NCBI GenBank assembly: GCA_003566455.1
Contig: PXDF01000093.1
Location: forward strand, 1 to 37,663
DNA from: Desulfonatronovibrio sp.
GTDB lineage: Bacteria > Desulfobacterota > Desulfovibrionia > Desulfovibrionales > Desulfonatronovibrionaceae
Reading direction: 5' to 3'
DNA length: 37,663 nucleotides
Shown here piece after piece: positions 34,750 through 37,663 of this stretch (position 1 is its first letter; every line of letters starts with the position of its first letter). The translations under genes and the position numbers were made by a program. The notes below the pieces were generated by a model, which saw only the letters and a program-made list of their open reading frames with translations, searched no databases and was not told the DNA's origin.

Positions 34750-34803
34750 TTTAAACTGGTAGCCCGAATAATATACGGATTTTTCTAAAAAGGAGGTTTA
34801 ATT

Positions 34804-35010
34804 ATGAAGAAGCAGTATTTTTCAGCGACTGTGTTGTCTATGGCTCTGTTCATGCTGATTTCGGCCAAAGCCTTTGCACACTGCGTCCGGGCCAAGCTCC
34901 ATCCCCTGGGAATGAGCCTCTCCCCTTCAACAACAAATATACGCGGGGTCAAATTCAGGTTGTCATTATCAGTTCACAAAAGATTAAATGTTTCTTCAGT
35001 AACCTTATGA
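34804..35010 (+). CDS. Small exported protein coupled to the second NAS-like gene
   Basis: A 68-residue protein with a convincing signal peptide (MKKQYFSATVLSMALFML, cleavage after AKAFA) and a short mature part of about 43 residues that starts HCVRAKLHPLG and has no recognised fold. AAGGAGG stands 7 bases before the ATG. Its TGA overlaps the ATG of the next gene (ATGA). The reading frame of that next gene is open all the way back through this region, so a frameshift after HPLG would join the signal peptide to a different tail (NEPLPFNNKYTRGQ). It may be a genuine small secreted protein or the start of a decayed larger one. Confidence 0.6.
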   Translation: MKKQYFSATVLSMALFMLISAKAFAHCVRAKLHPLGMSLSPSTTNIRGVKFRLSLSVHKRLNVSSVTL

Positions 35011-35630
35011 AAATATTTCAGCAAGCCAGGACTTCAAGCTGTTCCCCATCGAACAAATTTTCTTTGCCGGTTGACCGCTCATTATTAAAGTCGGTTATAC
35101 TTCTGGAGAATCTTGGAGTGTCTATGCCCAGGCTGGGCAGAGCTTATTCAAGGCTGTTCTACGAGAACATGCTGGAAAAAGAATTCGGCCTGTCCGGCAT
35201 AGCTCCCGGAATGAAGGTCAAGCACGTGGGATGCGGCCCTTTTCCAATGACCGCCATGTTTCTGGCCCGAAAAGGAATCAGAGTGACTGCCGTGGATTTG
35301 GACCATGGCATCCTTGGCCGGGCTCAAAAAGTCATCAACAATAACGGCCTGCAAAACAGAATCAGGCTGCTTGAGTCCTGCGGCACTCAACTGGACTATT
35401 CCGGGTACAGCGCTATCTGGCTGTCACTTCATGTCAGCCCGATGAACAAGATCGTTCAACGCGCCCTGAAATTCATGGATCAAGACGCGAGAATAATTTT
35501 CCGGGCACCACGGGGTAAACTTTCCATGTTCTATAGGGAGTTAAACCCGGAAAATTTGTCCGGAAAAACTACGTGGATGCAGATTCGCCAGCCTTTTGGG
35601 AAAAAAAGTATTATGTTGAAAAAAGCTTGA
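35007..35630 (+). CDS. Second nicotianamine-synthase-like methyltransferase-fold protein
   Basis: A 207-residue protein related to the one at 32486. Motif I is VKHVGCGPFPMTAMFLA (residues ~71-87), followed by VTAVDLDHGILGRAQ and a distal DARIIFRAPRGKLSMFYRE. The order GCGPFPMTA, then acidic loop, then a C-terminal strand with R-A-x-R and Phe/Tyr closely parallels plant nicotianamine synthase (GSGPLPLT ... MLRSAHALRAFLYP). Both paralogs also share Y-S-R and an L-E-x-E block just before motif I. It starts on the stop of the signal-peptide gene (ATGA) and is followed by Fur-box-like sites and feoAB. Enzyme activity is unproven. Confidence 0.65.
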   Translation: MKIFQQARTSSCSPSNKFSLPVDRSLLKSVILLENLGVSMPRLGRAYSRLFYENMLEKEFGLSGIAPGMKVKHVGCGPFPMTAMFLARKGIRVTAVDLDHGILGRAQKVINNNGLQNRIRLLESCGTQLDYSGYSAIWLSLHVSPMNKIVQRALKFMDQDARIIFRAPRGKLSMFYRELNPENLSGKTTWMQIRQPFGKKSIMLKKA

Positions 35631-35672
35631 CATTTTTTAAAAAATACTTTTTGATAATTACATTCAAAGTCA
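35627..35672 (+). promoter_or_regulatory. feoA promoter region with Fur-box-like site
   Basis: TTGACA (35627-35632) overlaps the stop of the preceding gene. A 21-bp site at 35652-35672 begins TGATAAT and ends GTCA, with 15 of 21 matches to the Fur consensus by my count, and covers the expected -10 area. Confidence 0.55.
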
Positions 35673-35707
35673 AACCGCAAGTTTGGCTTTTTATAAAACA
35701 TCCTGGA

Positions 35708-35728
35708 TGAAATTGAAAATCAATGCTG
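35708..35728. promoter_or_regulatory. Second Fur-box-like site before feoA
   Basis: The core ATTGAAAATCAAT (35712-35724) is a near-perfect palindrome identical in its centre to the site at 32446-32460. It lies 54 bases before the feoA start. Confidence 0.6.
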
Positions 35729-35782
35729 CAATCATAGATTGCCTCTCTTTGCCCTTGATTTCTTATTTTAGGAGTTCTGAAC

Positions 35783-36094
35783 ATGTTTAGACAATGGTTT
35801 GGACGAGGCGGGCCTTGTAATAACTGCCAAAAACCTCAGTCATCTTTAAATCAGGACAGGACCCTTGATTGTCTGCAACTCAATGAAACAGGAGAAATTG
35901 AAGCTGTTCCAGCTGAGGTCCTGCTGGAAGCCCTTGGATTCAGACCTGGCAAAAGAGTATGCTTGAGATGCCGGACACGTTTCGGAGGTCCGGTCATAGC
36001 CGAAATTGAAGGCCGGCATACAGCTTTGGGAAGAGACCTGGCCCGGAGAATCCGAATCAGGAAGAACTGCTGCCCATGTCCGGAAAATGAATAA
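35783..36094 (+). CDS. feoA: FeoA-domain protein with extra Cys clusters
   Basis: A 103-residue cytoplasmic protein. Residues ~30-93 form the SH3-like FeoA domain (ALGFRPGKRVCLRCRTRFGG, IEGRHTALGRDLARRIRIR), which assists FeoB in Fe(II) uptake. Typical FeoA is about 75-85 residues; this one has an N-terminal extension with C12-N-N-C15 and a C-terminal C96-C97-P-C99, which could bind iron, zinc or an Fe-S cluster. AGGAG lies 8 bases before the ATG. Its 3' end overlaps feoB by 8 bases. Two Fur-box-like sites stand upstream. Confidence 0.88.
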   Translation: MFRQWFGRGGPCNNCQKPQSSLNQDRTLDCLQLNETGEIEAVPAEVLLEALGFRPGKRVCLRCRTRFGGPVIAEIEGRHTALGRDLARRIRIRKNCCPCPENE

Positions 36095-37663
36095 GGACCA
36101 TATACTGCTCATGGGCCCGCCCAATGTGGGCAAGAGCGTTATTTTCAACCATCTCACCGGACTCAATGTCAGCTGTGCCAACTATGCCGGAACAACAGTT
36201 GAATTTGTTGCCGGGAAGACAAAAATTGGCAAAAATATTGTACTCCTGGTTGATGTTCCAGGTACCTACACCTTAAGCGCCACAAACCAGGCCGAGCAGG
36301 TCGCGGTCGACATGCTCAGGGGCAAACACAAACCAGGCTCCAGGGCTACCTGTCCTCATTGCCGTGACGATACCCCCGTCTGCGCTGATGAACTCTCCTC
36401 TCAACCTGCTGGCGTTATCTGCGTTGTTGACGCCAACAACCTTGAAAGCAGCCTTTATCTGCTCCTTCAGGTTCTGGAATTCAAACTGCCTACTGTAGTG
36501 GCCCTGAACAGGGTAGACCTGGCCAGGGAGAAAAATCTGGAAATCAACCTGGAAAAATTATCAGCAGAGCTGAGCGTGCCCGTGGTGCCCATGGTGGCCA
36601 TTGAAAAGAAAGGGTTTCCTGAGCTGGAAAAGGCACTGGATAATATCATCAGAGACCCTTTGAGGCCCGCGTTTTCATGGGACTCCGGCCAGGATGACCT
36701 TTGGAAGGTCGCAGAAGAAATAACCGGAAGGGTCTCTGTTTCCGGAAACGGCCATCCCCATTCTCATTCCAGGCGAAGGCTATGGGGCGAAAAGCTTATC
36801 CATCCATGGCCAGGGCTTCCCCTGGCCTTTCTTATTTTGCTGGTTTCCTTTGCCCTCATCGTGGGCATTGGTATGCAGATCAGGCAGCTTATTCTATTAC
36901 CCCTGTTCAGGGGCATGATTATTCCCCAGATTGTTAACCTGGTTGAAGCACTTGTATCTCCGGGCATGATCAGAAATATCATGGTCGGGGAGTATGGATT
37001 CCTGGTCAAGGGAATCGAATGGCCATTCACCCTTGTCATGCCTTATGTATTGTCATTTTATGGTGTTATGGCCGTCCTTGAAGACAGCGGATACCTGCCG
37101 CGCCTGGGAGTTCTTCTGGACGGCCTGCTGAACAGGATCGGCCTGCAGGGCTCAAGCATTATTCCGCTGCTGCTGGGATACGGATGCGGTATACCGGGCA
37201 TTCTGGCCACAAGGGCCTTGTCTACCGGCAAAGAGAGGCTCATGATCGCCACCATGATCTGTATGGCCATCCCCTGCATCTCACAGACCGGGGCCTTTAT
37301 CGCCATGCTTTCTGAACGTTCTGTAACCGTGGTGGCGGCGGTCTTTTCTGTTTCCTTCATTGCTCTTATTCTGGCCGGACTGATCATGGACAGGGTCATG
37401 CGCGGTCCAAGGCCTCTGACCATAATGGAGATACCCGAGCTTTTGCCGCCAAGAGCTGATGTTCTAACCAAAAAAATCTGGGTCCGTCTCAAACGATACG
37501 TTACTGATGGAGCTCTGCCTATGGTAATCGCCGTGGGAATAGCCTCTGTCCTTTACGAAACCGGAATCATGGCAGCTGCAGGCAGGTTTTTAAGTCCATT
37601 GGTGGTTCACTGGCTTCGCCTGCCTGAAGAAGCATCCATTCCCCTTGTCCTGGGAATCATGCG
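36087..37663 (+). CDS. feoB: Ferrous iron transporter FeoB, divergent type, cut by the window end
   Basis: The frame stays open to the last base, giving at least 525 residues; the 3' end is missing. The N-terminal GTPase has G1 GPPNVGKS, G3 DVPGTY and G4 NRVD (residue 141). Between G3 and G4 there is an extra segment with C89-P-H-C92 and C99, absent from standard FeoB. The membrane part has a Gate-like block GYGCGIPGILATRALSTGK and AIPCISQTGAF, related to but different from the usual GCNVPA and SARLP motifs, so this is a divergent FeoB. Transport of Fe(II) into the cytoplasm is inferred from family and from coupling to feoA. Confidence 0.9.
   Translation, partial: MNKDHILLMGPPNVGKSVIFNHLTGLNVSCANYAGTTVEFVAGKTKIGKNIVLLVDVPGTYTLSATNQAEQVAVDMLRGKHKPGSRATCPHCRDDTPVCADELSSQPAGVICVVDANNLESSLYLLLQVLEFKLPTVVALNRVDLAREKNLEINLEKLSAELSVPVVPMVAIEKKGFPELEKALDNIIRDPLRPAFSWDSGQDDLWKVAEEITGRVSVSGNGHPHSHSRRRLWGEKLIHPWPGLPLAFLILLVSFALIVGIGMQIRQLILLPLFRGMIIPQIVNLVEALVSPGMIRNIMVGEYGFLVKGIEWPFTLVMPYVLSFYGVMAVLEDSGYLPRLGVLLDGLLNRIGLQGSSIIPLLLGYGCGIPGILATRALSTGKERLMIATMICMAIPCISQTGAFIAMLSERSVTVVAAVFSVSFIALILAGLIMDRVMRGPRPLTIMEIPELLPPRADVLTKKIWVRLKRYVTDGALPMVIAVGIASVLYETGIMAAAGRFLSPLVVHWLRLPEEASIPLVLGIM

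Larger units (their letters stand above)
34082..34803. other. 722-bp gap rich in Fur-like sites, with two minus-strand micro-ORFs
   Basis: No long reading frame is present. 34082-34257 shows nothing clear. 34258-34448 holds two small minus-strand ORFs with Shine-Dalgarno sequences. 34275-34305 can form an imperfect hairpin (CCGGG/CCCGG with inner AAGCAG/CTGCTT) without a T-tract. 34477-34749 is AT-rich and carries three Fur-box-like sites and a TTGACA (34685-34690) that probably drives the gene at 34804. Confidence 0.6.

Overview
The window looks like chromosome of a sulfate-reducing deltaproteobacterium of the Desulfovibrionales type, of moderate G+C. The evidence is a class III (c3-type) multihaem cytochrome, an AhbB-like siroheme decarboxylase next to hemL (the siroheme-dependent haem route), futalosine-pathway menaquinone genes (mqnB, mqnD), an FmdE/molybdopterin-binding fusion protein and an FeoAB system of divergent type. 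I see no phage, insertion sequence, CRISPR array or rRNA. Most of the window is housekeeping, largely on the minus strand, with several small translationally coupled genes (ATGA/GTGA overlaps).

Layout. 1-4.9 kb: a nitrilase-family amidase (+), facing an acidic amino-acid ABC operon (-) whose permease is a fusion of two membrane domains and which ends in a one-domain asparaginase. 5.1-7.3 kb: an FmdE-MoCF fusion and a membrane protein. 7.5-9.5 kb (+): a DciA-like protein, a small basic protein and a TrmO/class II aldolase fusion. 9.5-15.8 kb (-): a small hypothetical protein, a purL with a PurS-like N-terminus, a long-chain polyprenyl diphosphate synthase, mqnD and mqnB. 16-19.7 kb: a DUF2065 protein (+), ubiE/menG coupled to a 63-residue protein, a repeat-containing acidic coiled-coil protein and the cytochrome. 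19.8-24.4 kb (-): hemL, ahbB, a Xer recombinase, dprA and a CpoB-like TPR protein. 24.7-30.2 kb: an eight-helix membrane protein (+), then thyX, ruvB, ruvA, ruvC, yebC and rlmE (-). 30.3-31.8 kb: a YciI-like protein, tRNA-Ala(CGC) and a plant-type PRPP synthase.

The last 6 kb is the most interesting part. A Fur-family regulator is followed by two short methyltransferase-fold proteins that resemble the catalytic domain of nicotianamine synthase, a flippase-like membrane protein, a 68-residue signal-peptide protein, two minus-strand micro-ORFs (23 and 31 codons), and feoA-feoB. Six palindromic AT-rich sites resembling Fur boxes sit in the intergenic gaps. FeoB carries an unusual Cys-rich insertion (C89, C92, C99) in its G domain, and FeoA has extra Cys clusters at both ends. 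I read this as a Fur-controlled iron-uptake island that may make or handle a small metal chelator. The Fur sites, FeoA and FeoB rest on visible motifs. The nicotianamine-synthase link and the chelator idea are inference.

Start codons were moved from the longest frame where a Shine-Dalgarno, signal peptide or overlap supports it. Each such case is stated.
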